Below, in pieces: positions 16,866-25,975 of a DNA stretch of 42,282 nucleotides. The DNA is from Lentisphaeria bacterium (GTDB taxonomy: Bacteria > Verrucomicrobiota > Lentisphaeria > Victivallales > UBA1829): contig JAFSZN010000042.1 of NCBI GenBank assembly GCA_017455665.1, positions 1 through 42,282 of the forward strand, in the 5' to 3' direction. The translations under genes and the position numbers were made by a program. How positions within the stretch are numbered: the first letter of the stretch is position 1; every line of letters begins with the position of its first letter. Under the pieces are notes generated by a model that saw nothing but the letters and a program-made list of their open reading frames with translations, did no database searches and was not told the DNA's origin.

Positions 16866-18698
16866 TCACGGCTTCATCACGGCGATCGCCGTCTGGACGT
16901 TGCCGAACGGCGCGCTCACGTGGATGCCGCGGACGGCGGACCGGATGGCGTCGACGGCCTCGCGTGCGATGGCGATGCCCTCGAGGCGCTGTTCCTCGCG
17001 CGTTTCCGGGCGAGCCATGCGCTGCATCACGGAGTCGGGGACGACCACGCCCGGCACCTCGTTCTTCATGAACTCGGCATTGCGGAGGCTGGCGAGCGGC
17101 CAGATGCCGGCGATCACCGGGACGGAGCCGTCGGCGAGCTCGGGGACGGCTTCGATGAAGCGCAGGAGCGGGACGGTATCGAAGACCGGCTGGGTCACGA
17201 CCGCCTCGGCTCCGGCGTCGATCTTCTCGCGGATGCGGCGGAGTTCGCGCTCCATGTCAATGGCGTTCGGGTCCGCGCCGACGAGGCAGAACGCGGCGGT
17301 CTGCTTGCCGATGGACTTGCCGCCGAAATCGACGCCCCGGTTCAGCGCGGCCTGCACCTTCACGGCGGCGATGGAGTCGAGGTCGAACACGCCGGACGCG
17401 AACGGGTAGTCGCCGAGCTTCGGCGGGTCGCCGGTGATGAACAGGATGTTATGGATGCCCATGGCGGCGCAGCCGAGCAGGTCCGCCTGGATGCCGATCA
17501 CGTTCTTGTCGCGGCAGCAGCAGTGCAGGACGGTCTCGATGCCGACTTCCTGCTGGATCTTGATCGCGGTCACGATGGTGGAGACGCGGGAGCTGGCGCG
17601 CGGGCCGTCCGGGATGTTGATGACGTCGAATCCCGCCTCGGCGCAGACTTTCGCCTTTGCGATGGTGGTGTCGAGCAGATAGCCCTGCGGCGGCACGATC
17701 TCGACCGCGTTCACCCACTTGCCGGAGGCGAGCTTCGCGGCGAAGGAGCTTTTTTCGGCGGCGGGAACGGGGTCCAGGAGCGGGACGGACGGCGCGGCGG
17801 GCGCGATCTCGACCGCGTGGGCGTGCTTCGCCAGCGGGCTCACGCTGCGCGCCATGTCGGCGATGTGCTCGGGCGAGGTGCCGCAGCAGCCGCCGATGCC
17901 GCGCACGCCGAGCTGGGCGTAGCGCATGGCGTAGGTGGTGAAATACTCCGGGCTGCACATGTAGAGCATGCGGTTGTCCACGCTGCGCGGACTGCCCGCG
18001 TTGGGCTGGGCGATCACGGGGAACTTCCTGTCGATCAACGGCAGGACGGTTTCGAGCGCACGGAGCATCGCGCCGGGTCCGCTGCAGCAGTTGAGCCCGA
18101 ACGCGACCGGCTGGACCGGAGCCGCATTGATGCGTTCCAGGATGGCGGAAACGGGTTCGCCCTTGGCGGTCTGTGCCTTTTCGTCCAGCGCGAAGCTGAG
18201 CACGAACGGCACGCCGTCCGCGGAAGATGCCGCCGCCTTCAGTGCGAGGTCGAGGTCGGCGAGGCTGGCGAGCGTTTCGAACATCAGGAAGTCGGGCGCG
18301 GCTTTCGCGAGCACGGAGACCTGTTCGGAGAGGATCGTGAGCGGATCGAGGAACGCCGGGAGCTCGCCGACGGGGCCGACGGACGCGGCGACCATGGCGT
18401 TGTCGCCCGCCACCTCGCGCGCGAGCTTGACGGCAGCCTCGTTGATCGCGGCGGTCTGCTCGGCGAGGCCGAATTTCATGAGCTTGGCGCGGTTCGCGCC
18501 GTAGGAATTGGTCGTGAGGACTTCCGCTCCGGCGTCGAGGTACGCCGTGTGGATGGCGCGGATCACGTCGGGCCGGGCGAGGCAGAGGTTTTCGAACGAG
18601 ATGTTGACGAAGAAATTCCGCCTGTATATTTCGGTGCCCATCGCGCCGTCGAAGATCACGATGCGGTCATGCAGGGCATTTTGAAGTGTCTGTGACAT
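16866..18698 (-). CDS. Homocysteine S-methyltransferase / methylenetetrahydrofolate reductase fusion
   Basis: This 610-residue two-domain enzyme resembles YitJ. The N-terminal domain (1-300) is a homocysteine methyltransferase barrel starting FDGAMGTEIYRR, with zinc cysteines in GLNCCSG (204-205) and GGCCGT (271-272). The C-terminal domain (about 320-610) is MTHFR: AVEIVPPQGY, TGDPPKLGDYP, VTQPVFD. MTHFR makes 5-methyl-THF, the methyl donor of the adjacent MetH. The N-terminal domain lacks a B12 module. It lies 78 nt downstream of metH with its own promoter in the gap, and leads into btuFCD. Confidence 0.93.
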   Translation of the reverse strand: MSQTLQNALHDRIVIFDGAMGTEIYRRNFFVNISFENLCLARPDVIRAIHTAYLDAGAEVLTTNSYGANRAKLMKFGLAEQTAAINEAAVKLAREVAGDNAMVAASVGPVGELPAFLDPLTILSEQVSVLAKAAPDFLMFETLASLADLDLALKAAASSADGVPFVLSFALDEKAQTAKGEPVSAILERINAAPVQPVAFGLNCCSGPGAMLRALETVLPLIDRKFPVIAQPNAGSPRSVDNRMLYMCSPEYFTTYAMRYAQLGVRGIGGCCGTSPEHIADMARSVSPLAKHAHAVEIAPAAPSVPLLDPVPAAEKSSFAAKLASGKWVNAVEIVPPQGYLLDTTIAKAKVCAEAGFDVINIPDGPRASSRVSTIVTAIKIQQEVGIETVLHCCCRDKNVIGIQADLLGCAAMGIHNILFITGDPPKLGDYPFASGVFDLDSIAAVKVQAALNRGVDFGGKSIGKQTAAFCLVGADPNAIDMERELRRIREKIDAGAEAVVTQPVFDTVPLLRFIEAVPELADGSVPVIAGIWPLASLRNAEFMKNEVPGVVVPDSVMQRMARPETREEQRLEGIAIAREAVDAIRSAVRGIHVSAPFGNVQTAIAVMKP

Positions 18699-18745
18699 GG
18701 GGTGGTTCCGCTGGATTGATTTGGGTTCGCGTTTCTTTCAGCTTA

Positions 18746-18775
18746 TTAATATGCCGTCTTTTTCGGATTTTTCAA
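18746..18775 (-). promoter_or_regulatory. Putative promoter of the MTHFR-fusion/btuFCD operon
   Basis: On the minus strand TTGAAA and TATTAA are spaced by 18 nt, immediately after the metH stop. No riboswitch fits in the remaining 47-nt leader. Confidence 0.55.
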
Positions 18776-18776
18776 G

Positions 18777-21700
18777 TCATTTCGCCGGGATTTGCGACTG
18801 CGACAGCAGGACTTTCATGCGCTCGACGGAGAATCCGCGGGCGGCGGCGAGCGCGGCGATCTGGTCGTCCCCGATCGGGCCGAGCGCACGGTAATCCGCC
18901 CTCGGATCGGGAATCACGAAGGCGCAGACCGAGGAGGGCGGCGACATCATGAAATTCGAGGTGAGCTCCACGAACTCGTCCTGAATGTCGAACAGGCCGA
19001 GCAGATGGAATATCTCGCGTTTGAGGCTGTGGTCGGGCAGGACCGGATAGCCGGGCGCGGGCGCGATGCCGGACGGCGGATCGGATTCCTTCCGCCAGCC
19101 CCAGTCGCAAGTGGAAATCCATTCGAAAAGCTTCGACGCGGCGGCGTCCGCCAGGAAATTCGCGAGCGTGCGGTCGAGCAGGGAAACGTAGTCGTCGCCG
19201 GGCGTCTCCGGGACTTTCACGGACAGCACAAACATGCCGAGCCAGTCGCCGATGAAGTCCGCGAGGGAACGGCAGTCGCCGGTCTGGGCGCGCGGGAACG
19301 TGATGACCGCGGAGTCGCCGACGCCGTCTTCGCGCAGCGTCCGGTGATGGCTGGTGAATACTTTGAACGAGTCGCCTTCGAGGCGTTCCACAGGAAAAAT
19401 GCCCTCCCGGGACTCGATGGAGAACTTTGCCTCGGCGAGGCGTTTTTTCGCGTCCGCGATGAGGTTTCCGGCGGCCTCGGACGGGGTTTTCCAGGCTCGG
19501 GCGAACGCGTCCCAGTCAAGCCTGCCAGCAAGTTCGGATGCTTCAAACCAGTGCCCGCTCTCGACCTCGGGAGCATCGGGATCCTTTTCCAGTTTATACC
19601 GCGGGACGGGGCAGAACGGTTTTTCGCGGGAGGCTTTCGCGCAGGCTTCGGCGTAGGGGATGAGCTCGGGGACGGCGCGCTTCGCGGCCTTCCCGGTCAG
19701 TTCGTCGTAGAAACCGCGCAACGATTCGAGGTAAGCGCCGCGTTTGTCCGGGTTCATGAGCGTGTTCACCACGACCGCGGAATCCGAGGCGTCCGTGGTG
19801 TGGATGACCGCGCCGGAGTAGAGCGGCTGAAGTTTCAGCGCGGTGTGCAGCGCCGAGGTGGCGGCGCCGCCGACAAGGATCGGGATCTTCATGCCGCGCC
19901 GTTCGAACTCGGCGACCGTGCGCGCCATCTCGTCGAGCGAGGGCGTGATGAGGCCGCTGAGGCCGACGAAATCGGCGTGTTCGCGCTCGGCGGCGTCGGC
20001 GATCTCGTTGGCGGGGATCATCACGCCGAGGTCGTGGATCGCGCAGTTGTTGCACTGGAGCACGACCGACACGATGTTCTTGCCGATGTCATGGACATCG
20101 CCCTTCACCGTGGCGAACACGCCGACCGGGCATTTCGCGCCGGAGGAGGCGGATTTCGAGGCTTCGATCACGGGCATCAGCACGGCGACGGCGCGCTTCA
20201 TCACGCGGGCGGTCTTCACGACCTGCGGCAGGAACATCTTGCCCGCGCCGAAGAGCTCGCCGGTCTTCCGCATGCCGTCCATGAGCGGCCCCTCGACGAT
20301 CGCCATCGGCTCCGGGTACGCCGCGAGCGCTTCCGCCATGTCGGCGTCGACGAAGGAATCGTCTCCGCGCACGAGGGAGGCGGCGATGCGTTCCGCGAGC
20401 GGAAGCGAACGCCATTCCGGGGCGGTTTCCGCGTCATTTTTCGAGGTCGCACCTACGTTTTTCATGGACGCGGCGAGTTCGAGGAGGCGTTCCCCCGCGC
20501 CGGGCGAGGTGTTGAGCACGACCGCCTCGACGGCGTCGCGGAGGTCGGCGGGGAGCATGTCGTAGTTGCCGAGCTGGGCGGCGTTCACGATGCCCATGGT
20601 CAGGCCGGCGTCGATGGCGTGCTTCAGAAAGACGGTATGGATCGCGCCGCGGATGAGGTCGTTGCCGCGGAACGAGAACGAGACGTTGCTGATGCCGCCG
20701 CTGATGCCGCAGAGCGGGAAGCGCCGGTGCAGCTCGGCGACGGACCGGATGAAGTCGGCGGCGTAGTCGTCGTGCCCGGCAATGCCGGTCGCCACGGCGA
20801 ACACGTTCGGGTCCAGCACGATGTCCTCCTCGGCGAACCCCGCCTGTTCGGTCAGGAGCTTCACGGAGCGCGACAGCGTTTCGATGCGGCGTTCGTAGCG
20901 GTCCGCCTGGCCCTTCTCGTCGAACGCCATCACGAGGACGGCCGCGCCGAGGCGGCGTATCTCGCGTGCCTTCGCCAGGAACGGCTCTTCGCCTTCCTTG
21001 AGGGAGATCGAGTTCACGATGGCGCGTCCCTGCACGCAGCGGAGCGCGGTGCGGACGACGTCCCAGTTCGAGGAGTCGATCATGAACGGCACGGCGGCGA
21101 TGTCGGGCTCGCCCGCGGCGTACAGCAGGAACCGCTTCATGGCGGCGGGCGCGTCGAGCAGGGCGTCGTCCATGTTAATGTCGATGATGGCGGCGCCGTT
21201 TTCGATCTGGTGGCGCGCGATCGCCATGGCGCCGGGCATGTCGTCCGCCTTCACGATGTTCAGGAACTTGCGGGACCCCGCCACGTTGGTGCGTTCGCCG
21301 ATGTTGATGAAATTCTTGTCGCGGGAGGCGGTGAAGGCGTTGAGGCCGGAGAGGCGCAGGAGACGCGGCTGAGGCTGGGGGACGCGGGGCTTCACGCCGT
21401 CGAGCGCCTTCGTGATCGCCGCGATGTGGGCGGGCGTCGTACCGCAGCATCCGCCCGCAATATTGAGCTGTCCGGCGTCGGCGAGCGAACGGATCACCGC
21501 CGCCATCTGTTCGGGCGTCTGCGTGTATTTACCCTCGACGTCGGGCAGTCCGGCGTTGGGGTGCGCACTGACGAGGAACGGCGACTTCGCCGCCATTTCC
21601 GCGATATGCGGACGGAGCTCCTCCGCGCCGAGCGCGCAGTTGAACCCGACGGAGAAGAGGTTCCGGGCGTGGGAAACGGAGATCAGAAAGGCTTCGGCGC

Positions 21701-22376
21701 ACTGCCCGGAGAGCAGGCGTCCGCTGGCGTCGCTGAGCGTGGCGGAGACCATGACAGGGACGTCGCGTCCGCGGGACGCCATCGCCTCCTCGGCGGCGAA
21801 GAGCGCCGCCTTGCAGTTCAGCGTGTCGAATACGGTTTCGATCAGGATGATGTCCGCGCCGGCGTCGAGCATCGCCTCCATGCACGTTCGGTAGGTCGCG
21901 GCGAGCTCGTCGAACGTGACGTCGCGGGCGGCGGGGTCCTCCACGTCGGACGACATGCCGGCGGTGCGTCCGGTGGGGCCGACGCTCCCGGCGACGAGGC
22001 GCGGTTTGGAAGGATCGCGGGCGGTAAACTCGTCGGCGACCTCGCGGGCGTTGCGCGTCCCGGCGAACGCCAGGTCGTACACGCGGTCCTGCAACCCGTA
22101 GTCGAGCTGGGAGAAATAATTCGAGTTGAACGTGTTGGTCTCGATGATGTCCGCCCCCGCCTCAAGATAGGCGCGGTGCACGGATTTCACCAGGTCGGGA
22201 CGCGTGATGTTCAGCACGTCGTTGTCACCGGTCAGCGGGACCGGATGGGACGCGAACTCGCCGCCGTTGAAATCGGCGGCGGTCGGATGCCCCGCCTGAA
22301 GCATCGTGCCCATGGCGCCGTCCAGGACGAGTATTTTTTTTGCTGCGAGAGATCGGATTTCCTGTATGGTGAGCAT
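18777..22376 (-). CDS. metH: Cobalamin-dependent methionine synthase
   Basis: About 1199 residues, all MetH modules present. The homocysteine domain (about 5-320) has zinc cysteines at GGCC (310-311). The methyl-folate (pterin) domain starts NFINIGERTNVAGS near 345. The B12 cap lies near 630-730. The B12-binding domain has DVHDIG with the cobalt-ligand His762. The C-terminal reactivation domain binds AdoMet (RADYRALGPIGDDQ near the end). The enzyme transfers methyl from 5-methyl-THF to homocysteine through cob(I)alamin. ATGATG at 22379/22376 follows GGAGG; the second ATG has better spacing. An in-frame ATG at 22394 lies before the ribosome-binding site. Confidence 0.97.
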   Translation of the reverse strand: MLTIQEIRSLAAKKILVLDGAMGTMLQAGHPTAADFNGGEFASHPVPLTGDNDVLNITRPDLVKSVHRAYLEAGADIIETNTFNSNYFSQLDYGLQDRVYDLAFAGTRNAREVADEFTARDPSKPRLVAGSVGPTGRTAGMSSDVEDPAARDVTFDELAATYRTCMEAMLDAGADIILIETVFDTLNCKAALFAAEEAMASRGRDVPVMVSATLSDASGRLLSGQCAEAFLISVSHARNLFSVGFNCALGAEELRPHIAEMAAKSPFLVSAHPNAGLPDVEGKYTQTPEQMAAVIRSLADAGQLNIAGGCCGTTPAHIAAITKALDGVKPRVPQPQPRLLRLSGLNAFTASRDKNFINIGERTNVAGSRKFLNIVKADDMPGAMAIARHQIENGAAIIDINMDDALLDAPAAMKRFLLYAAGEPDIAAVPFMIDSSNWDVVRTALRCVQGRAIVNSISLKEGEEPFLAKAREIRRLGAAVLVMAFDEKGQADRYERRIETLSRSVKLLTEQAGFAEEDIVLDPNVFAVATGIAGHDDYAADFIRSVAELHRRFPLCGISGGISNVSFSFRGNDLIRGAIHTVFLKHAIDAGLTMGIVNAAQLGNYDMLPADLRDAVEAVVLNTSPGAGERLLELAASMKNVGATSKNDAETAPEWRSLPLAERIAASLVRGDDSFVDADMAEALAAYPEPMAIVEGPLMDGMRKTGELFGAGKMFLPQVVKTARVMKRAVAVLMPVIEASKSASSGAKCPVGVFATVKGDVHDIGKNIVSVVLQCNNCAIHDLGVMIPANEIADAAEREHADFVGLSGLITPSLDEMARTVAEFERRGMKIPILVGGAATSALHTALKLQPLYSGAVIHTTDASDSAVVVNTLMNPDKRGAYLESLRGFYDELTGKAAKRAVPELIPYAEACAKASREKPFCPVPRYKLEKDPDAPEVESGHWFEASELAGRLDWDAFARAWKTPSEAAGNLIADAKKRLAEAKFSIESREGIFPVERLEGDSFKVFTSHHRTLREDGVGDSAVITFPRAQTGDCRSLADFIGDWLGMFVLSVKVPETPGDDYVSLLDRTLANFLADAAASKLFEWISTCDWGWRKESDPPSGIAPAPGYPVLPDHSLKREIFHLLGLFDIQDEFVELTSNFMMSPPSSVCAFVIPDPRADYRALGPIGDDQIAALAAARGFSVERMKVLLSQSQIPAK

Positions 22377-22450
22377 CATGCGCCTCCGTTGCATTCAGGG
22401 AGATTGCTTTGCGGCGGATTCGGGCGGATTTGCGGCGTGAAAGCCGGATA

Positions 22451-22484
22451 AGAAAACGCCGGAAGCTCCGCAAAGCCTCCGGCG
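22451..22484 (-). terminator. Rho-independent terminator between the lipoprotein gene and metH
   Basis: Ten-bp arms CGCCGGAGGC/GCTTCCGGCG (one G-U) are followed by TTTTCTT on the minus strand. The remaining ~70 nt to metH hold no clear promoter or riboswitch. Confidence 0.75.
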
Positions 22485-22526
22485 GAAGGGAACAAAGTTC
22501 TGTCTGTTCGTCGGGAAGGAGCGCAA

Positions 22527-23138
22527 TCAGTCTTTCGACTCGATCGAGATCTCGTCCGGATCCGCGGGAGCGCTCTTGTCAAGCGGCTCCTGGCTGACCA
22601 CCGTTGTGCCGTTTTTGTCCACGATGCGGATATCGGAGGTCTTGGAATTGGCATCCGTGGCGGGAACCGCATTCTGGTTGATCACCTGGTCGTTCAGCTC
22701 ACGGGCGGTTTCCTGGCGTTTGCGCTGGGTGGCTTCCTGTTCGATGGCGGACTCCTCTGGATCCGGAAGCGGCTGGAGATGGATCACGATATTGCTTTCG
22801 GTGAACCGCCATGCGCCGTTGGTAAGAAGTCCCGCGGCGGGCAGGATGAGAATGCTGCCGAGCGCATCGAGCCTGCCGGTGGAGCTGAGTTCGCTGTCGG
22901 CGGCATAGTAGGCGGTGCGGTAGCCGGGCTTGTACGCCTGGATGAGGAGCGCATCCCGGGTCGGCACTTCAATGAACATCGGGGAAAGCGTGTGATACGC
23001 CACGCCGTTCGCAATGACGGAAGCGTCGCTGGGAGTGACCGTGACGGAAACGATCTGTTCACCGCGGGCCAGGAAGGAACAGCCGGAGGCAAATACAAGG
23101 ACAAATGCGGCAAATACAGCAAGAAGCGTATGTTTCAT
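22527..23138 (-). CDS. PEGA-like outer-envelope lipoprotein
   Basis: This 203-residue protein has a signal peptide ending FASGC (Cys20). The mature N-terminal part looks like a PEGA-type beta domain (VSVTVTPSDASVIANG, IQAYKPGYRTAYY), the module that often anchors surface proteins. A hydrophobic glycine-rich stretch (GSILILPAAGLLTNG) follows. The C-terminal 75 residues are polar, rich in Q/E/D, and probably disordered. No enzyme motif is seen. AAAGGA precedes ATG 23138. It has its own promoter and terminator, so it is monocistronic. Confidence 0.8.
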   Translation of the reverse strand: MKHTLLAVFAAFVLVFASGCSFLARGEQIVSVTVTPSDASVIANGVAYHTLSPMFIEVPTRDALLIQAYKPGYRTAYYAADSELSSTGRLDALGSILILPAAGLLTNGAWRFTESNIVIHLQPLPDPEESAIEQEATQRKRQETARELNDQVINQNAVPATDANSKTSDIRIVDKNGTTVVSQEPLDKSAPADPDEISIESKD

Positions 23139-23180
23139 TTGTGAAGTCCTTTCGGAGATAGAAAAATGCGTACGTATATA

Positions 23181-23209
23181 AATATAGCGTCAGGAAGAAA
23201 GGAATGCAA
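23181..23209 (-). promoter_or_regulatory. Putative promoter of the PEGA-like lipoprotein gene
   Basis: On the minus strand TTGCAT and TATATT are spaced by 17 nt, with a 40-nt leader. From here to 23365 I see no gene or repeat. Confidence 0.65.
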
Positions 23210-23365
23210 GCGGGAAATATTTGTTTTCTTAAAAAAAACGACTGATCCGAAGGCTCATGTCCGGCAGATCCGGCAGATAACGCCTGCAACTGCTTCGCAC
23301 CGTTCATCCGGACATCGAGGATTTCACCGGCATCGCCATGGACAGCGGACCGCGGGGAACAACAG

Positions 23366-23394
23366 TTGATTTTTTTCGTTTTCTGTGCTATATT
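23366..23394 (+). promoter_or_regulatory. Putative promoter of the phosphoethanolamine-transferase-like gene
   Basis: TTGATT and TATATT are spaced by exactly 17 nt. This rules out the in-frame ATG at 23338 as the start of the following gene. Confidence 0.65.
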
Positions 23395-23508
23395 AATAGT
23401 TTAACCGGGATTTTTACGCAAAAGACCGCATGGTTTCGAATAAAAAACATGCGTTTCCGCCCCCGTCCGACAAACAGACCGACATCAACCCGGCATCCGC
23501 CGCCCCCA

Positions 23509-25140
23509 ATGGAAAACAGCCTCAAACAACACGCGAAAGCCCTGCTCGGCAGCATCTGGATATTCCTGATCGTGTACCTCGCCCTGATCGCGGGGCCGGA
23601 TTATCTGCCGCGCATTTTCGTGCACCGCGACCAGGTGCCCCTGGAATGGACCTCCGTTCTTTCCGCGCTGGCGGGGTATCTCTTCCCGTTTACGCCGCTC
23701 TTTCTACTGCGCGGACGTTGGTTCCGGGTGTACGCGGTCGTCCTGATGTTCCTCGCGGCGCTCAGTTTCTTTGTCTGCGGCTATGTGGTCCTGAGGTTTC
23801 ACATGCCGCTGCACGCCGGCACGCTGAACCTGCTGTCCACGACCTCCTGGCGCGAATCCCGCGAGTTCATGCTCCGGGAGATCATTTCTCTCTCCATGGT
23901 GTATTACGTGCTTGCGACTGCGGCGGGGCTTTCGATCGTCTGGTTTTTCGGGTCCGGCGTGAAGCCGCTCCTGAACCGGAGACTGTCATCCGTGACCGCC
24001 GGGCTCTGTGTCCTGCCGCTCGCGTGGATCTATGTCTATTACTCGTGGATCAGCCCCGATCCCGTGCTGCGCGGTTCCGCCGCGTGGTTCGCGCTCCTGC
24101 CCAACGAGGTGGCGGATTCCGGCAGGAAGATGGATATCCTGCACGAATGCATCGAGTATCCCCAGATCCCGCAGGACCTGGTCTGCGAGGGACCGGCGGA
24201 CGTAGCGGTGGTCGTGATCGGTGAAAGCGCCGTCCGCGGACACCTCTCGCTGTACGGGTACAGCCGCGACACGACGCCCGAGCTGGAGAAGAATAAAAAC
24301 GAGCTCGTCGTGTTCCGGAACGTGATCTCCGCGATGCCGGTCACGAACTACTCGCTGTACTACATGCTGACGTTCAAGACGCTCCACGACCAGCTGCATC
24401 CGCGCGCCACGATCATGTCCGTGCTGGACCGCGCGGGCTATCACATCGACGCCTACTCCACGCAGGAGAATTTCGGCGAGAACTCCGTTTCCGCGCTCTT
24501 CACGCCGTGGCATCCGAAGTACCACGAAAACGAGTTCGACGGCTGCCTGGTCGACGACGTCCGCGAAGCCCTCGCGAACCGCAGGGACCCCACGCTGATC
24601 ATCCTCCACATCATGGGCAGCCATATCACCTACCGGAACCGCTATCCGGAGGAGTTCGACTATTTCGCGGAGCAGAAGCCGGAGGTCTCCGGGCAGGAGA
24701 TCAATCCGCTGTTCCAGGAGAACATCAACGCGTACGACAACTCCATCCGCTACACGGACCATGTGCTCGGCGCCATCATTGAGGAGCTGAAGACCGCGGG
24801 CGGCAAAAACATGCTGTTCTATTTCTCCGACCACGGCGAGAACGTCGAGACGAGTTTCCTGCAGAACTACCGCGACGCGGAGAAACGCGACTCCTACGAG
24901 GTGCCGTTCCTGTTCTGGTTCTCGCCCGAATTCCGCGAGGCATACCCGGAACGCATCGCCGCCGCCGAGGCCGCCGTGGACAAGCCGATTCAGCTGGACC
25001 GCGCCGCGGAGGGCATCCTGTCCGTTTTCGGCGTCTCCTCGCAGAGCTATCCCGCGAGCGAGAATTTCCTGTCGCCGGAGTTCGCCATCAAGCCGCGCTA
25101 CATGATGGAAGGCCACATCCTCTACAGGGAAGACGAGTGA
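23509..25140 (+). CDS. Phosphoethanolamine transferase-like membrane sulfatase-fold protein
   Basis: About 543 residues. Five hydrophobic helices (about 13-29, 48-67, 73-95, 125-147, 162-179) precede a periplasmic sulfatase-fold domain. Family motifs are the nucleophile loop GESAVRGHLSLYGYSRDTTP (238-257), GSHITYRNRYP (370-380), YDNSIRYTD (409-417) and the metal motif SDHGE (440-444). EptA uses Thr in GET at the position that is Ser240 here. The expected role is adding phosphoethanolamine to lipid A, core or glycan. The start is uncertain: ATG 23509 fits the first helix, ATG 23449 is possible, and neither has a good ribosome-binding site. It ends in convergence with the radical SAM gene. Confidence 0.83.
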   Translation: MENSLKQHAKALLGSIWIFLIVYLALIAGPDYLPRIFVHRDQVPLEWTSVLSALAGYLFPFTPLFLLRGRWFRVYAVVLMFLAALSFFVCGYVVLRFHMPLHAGTLNLLSTTSWRESREFMLREIISLSMVYYVLATAAGLSIVWFFGSGVKPLLNRRLSSVTAGLCVLPLAWIYVYYSWISPDPVLRGSAAWFALLPNEVADSGRKMDILHECIEYPQIPQDLVCEGPADVAVVVIGESAVRGHLSLYGYSRDTTPELEKNKNELVVFRNVISAMPVTNYSLYYMLTFKTLHDQLHPRATIMSVLDRAGYHIDAYSTQENFGENSVSALFTPWHPKYHENEFDGCLVDDVREALANRRDPTLIILHIMGSHITYRNRYPEEFDYFAEQKPEVSGQEINPLFQENINAYDNSIRYTDHVLGAIIEELKTAGGKNMLFYFSDHGENVETSFLQNYRDAEKRDSYEVPFLFWFSPEFREAYPERIAAAEAAVDKPIQLDRAAEGILSVFGVSSQSYPASENFLSPEFAIKPRYMMEGHILYREDE

Positions 25141-25177
25141 TCCGCGCGCTGAGTTGATTCGTTCAGCGGGATTTCAT

Positions 25178-25954
25178 TCAATTCGCGCCGCGCGGCTGGA
25201 CCGCCGGAGCCGGCTGCTTGCGGGAAATGACCGTGACCGGGCATCCGCACGCCTCGAAGACCGCCTTGATCTCTTCCAGGCGTTCCCTCGACGGGATCTC
25301 GATCCAGTCCTCGGTGCCGGGGCGGTCGAGCGAATTGACCTGCACCTGGTCGGGCGCGATCTCGCGCAGGCACTGCACGAAACGGTCGAGCGAGGCGGGG
25401 GAGTCGTTGACGCCGGGCACGATGAAGACCTCCAGCCACATTTCCACCTTGTTGGCGGCACGGAACGACTTCAGCGCCGCCATGAGGCCGTCGAACGTCA
25501 CGCCGGGGGCCGGGCGGTTCACGCGCACGAATTCCTCCTCGTTCGAGGCATCCAGCGAGGGCATGATGAGGTCGATCCCCTCGAGTTCCTTCTGCAGGCC
25601 CGGATCGCCGAGCAGCGTGGCGTTCGTGATGAGGCAGATTTTGACCTCCGGGCGCTTCGATTTCACGGCGCGGATGATCCGCCCGATGCCGGTGTGGAGC
25701 GTGGGCTCGCCGACGCCGGAGAACGTCACATAGTCGATCTTCTCGTGCTTTTCGAAAAAAGCGTCGAGCTCGGCGAGGGTGCGTTCGACGGGGTAGAAAT
25801 CGCCGCGTTCCATGGTCAGGTTCGTGGTCGCGCCGCATTCGCAGTAGACGCAGTCCAGCGAGCAGGTCTTGAACGGCAGGAGGTCGACGCCGAGCGAGAC
25901 GCCGAGCCTGCGGGAAATGATCGGTCCGAATACGCTTTTCTTTTTCTCCGTCAT
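25178..25954 (-). CDS. Radical SAM protein (COG0731-like)
   Basis: This 258-residue protein binds [4Fe-4S] and S-adenosylmethionine through C31-x3-C35-x2-C38 (CSLDCVYC), with a further Cys40. Other barrel signatures are FSGVGEPTL (the GGEP-like SAM motif), ITNATLL, and FIVPGVNDSP. The N-terminus FGPIISRRLGVSLGVDLLP is typical of COG0731-type proteins, related to the TYW1 barrel but with no assigned reaction in most bacteria. GGGAGGAG precedes ATG 25954, 21 nt after the mntP stop, so it is in the mntP operon. A CGCTGA/TCAGCG hairpin lies in the 37-nt convergent gap with the gene on its left. Confidence 0.85.
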   Translation of the reverse strand: MTEKKKSVFGPIISRRLGVSLGVDLLPFKTCSLDCVYCECGATTNLTMERGDFYPVERTLAELDAFFEKHEKIDYVTFSGVGEPTLHTGIGRIIRAVKSKRPEVKICLITNATLLGDPGLQKELEGIDLIMPSLDASNEEEFVRVNRPAPGVTFDGLMAALKSFRAANKVEMWLEVFIVPGVNDSPASLDRFVQCLREIAPDQVQVNSLDRPGTEDWIEIPSRERLEEIKAVFEACGCPVTVISRKQPAPAVQPRGAN

Positions 25955-25975
25955 ATCTGAAACTCCTCCCGGGGA

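Noticed and set aside
22377..22450. Cobalamin or SAM riboswitch before metH
   Set aside because: Only about 70 nt separate the upstream terminator from the start, and no B12-box or SAM-I core could be seen.
18792..22451. A 1219-codon open frame antisense to metH
   Set aside because: The metH strand encodes a full, motif-complete enzyme. The antisense frame has no recognisable domain and an arginine/valine/glutamate/glycine-biased composition, as expected from G+C-rich third positions. The same holds for long antisense frames over the PAS sensor, pepF, pckG, the SNF2 gene and the hybrid kinase.
23338..23508. An N-terminal extension of the phosphoethanolamine-transferase-like gene
   Set aside because: The extension would begin upstream of a good promoter at 23366-23394, so its start codon would not be transcribed from it.
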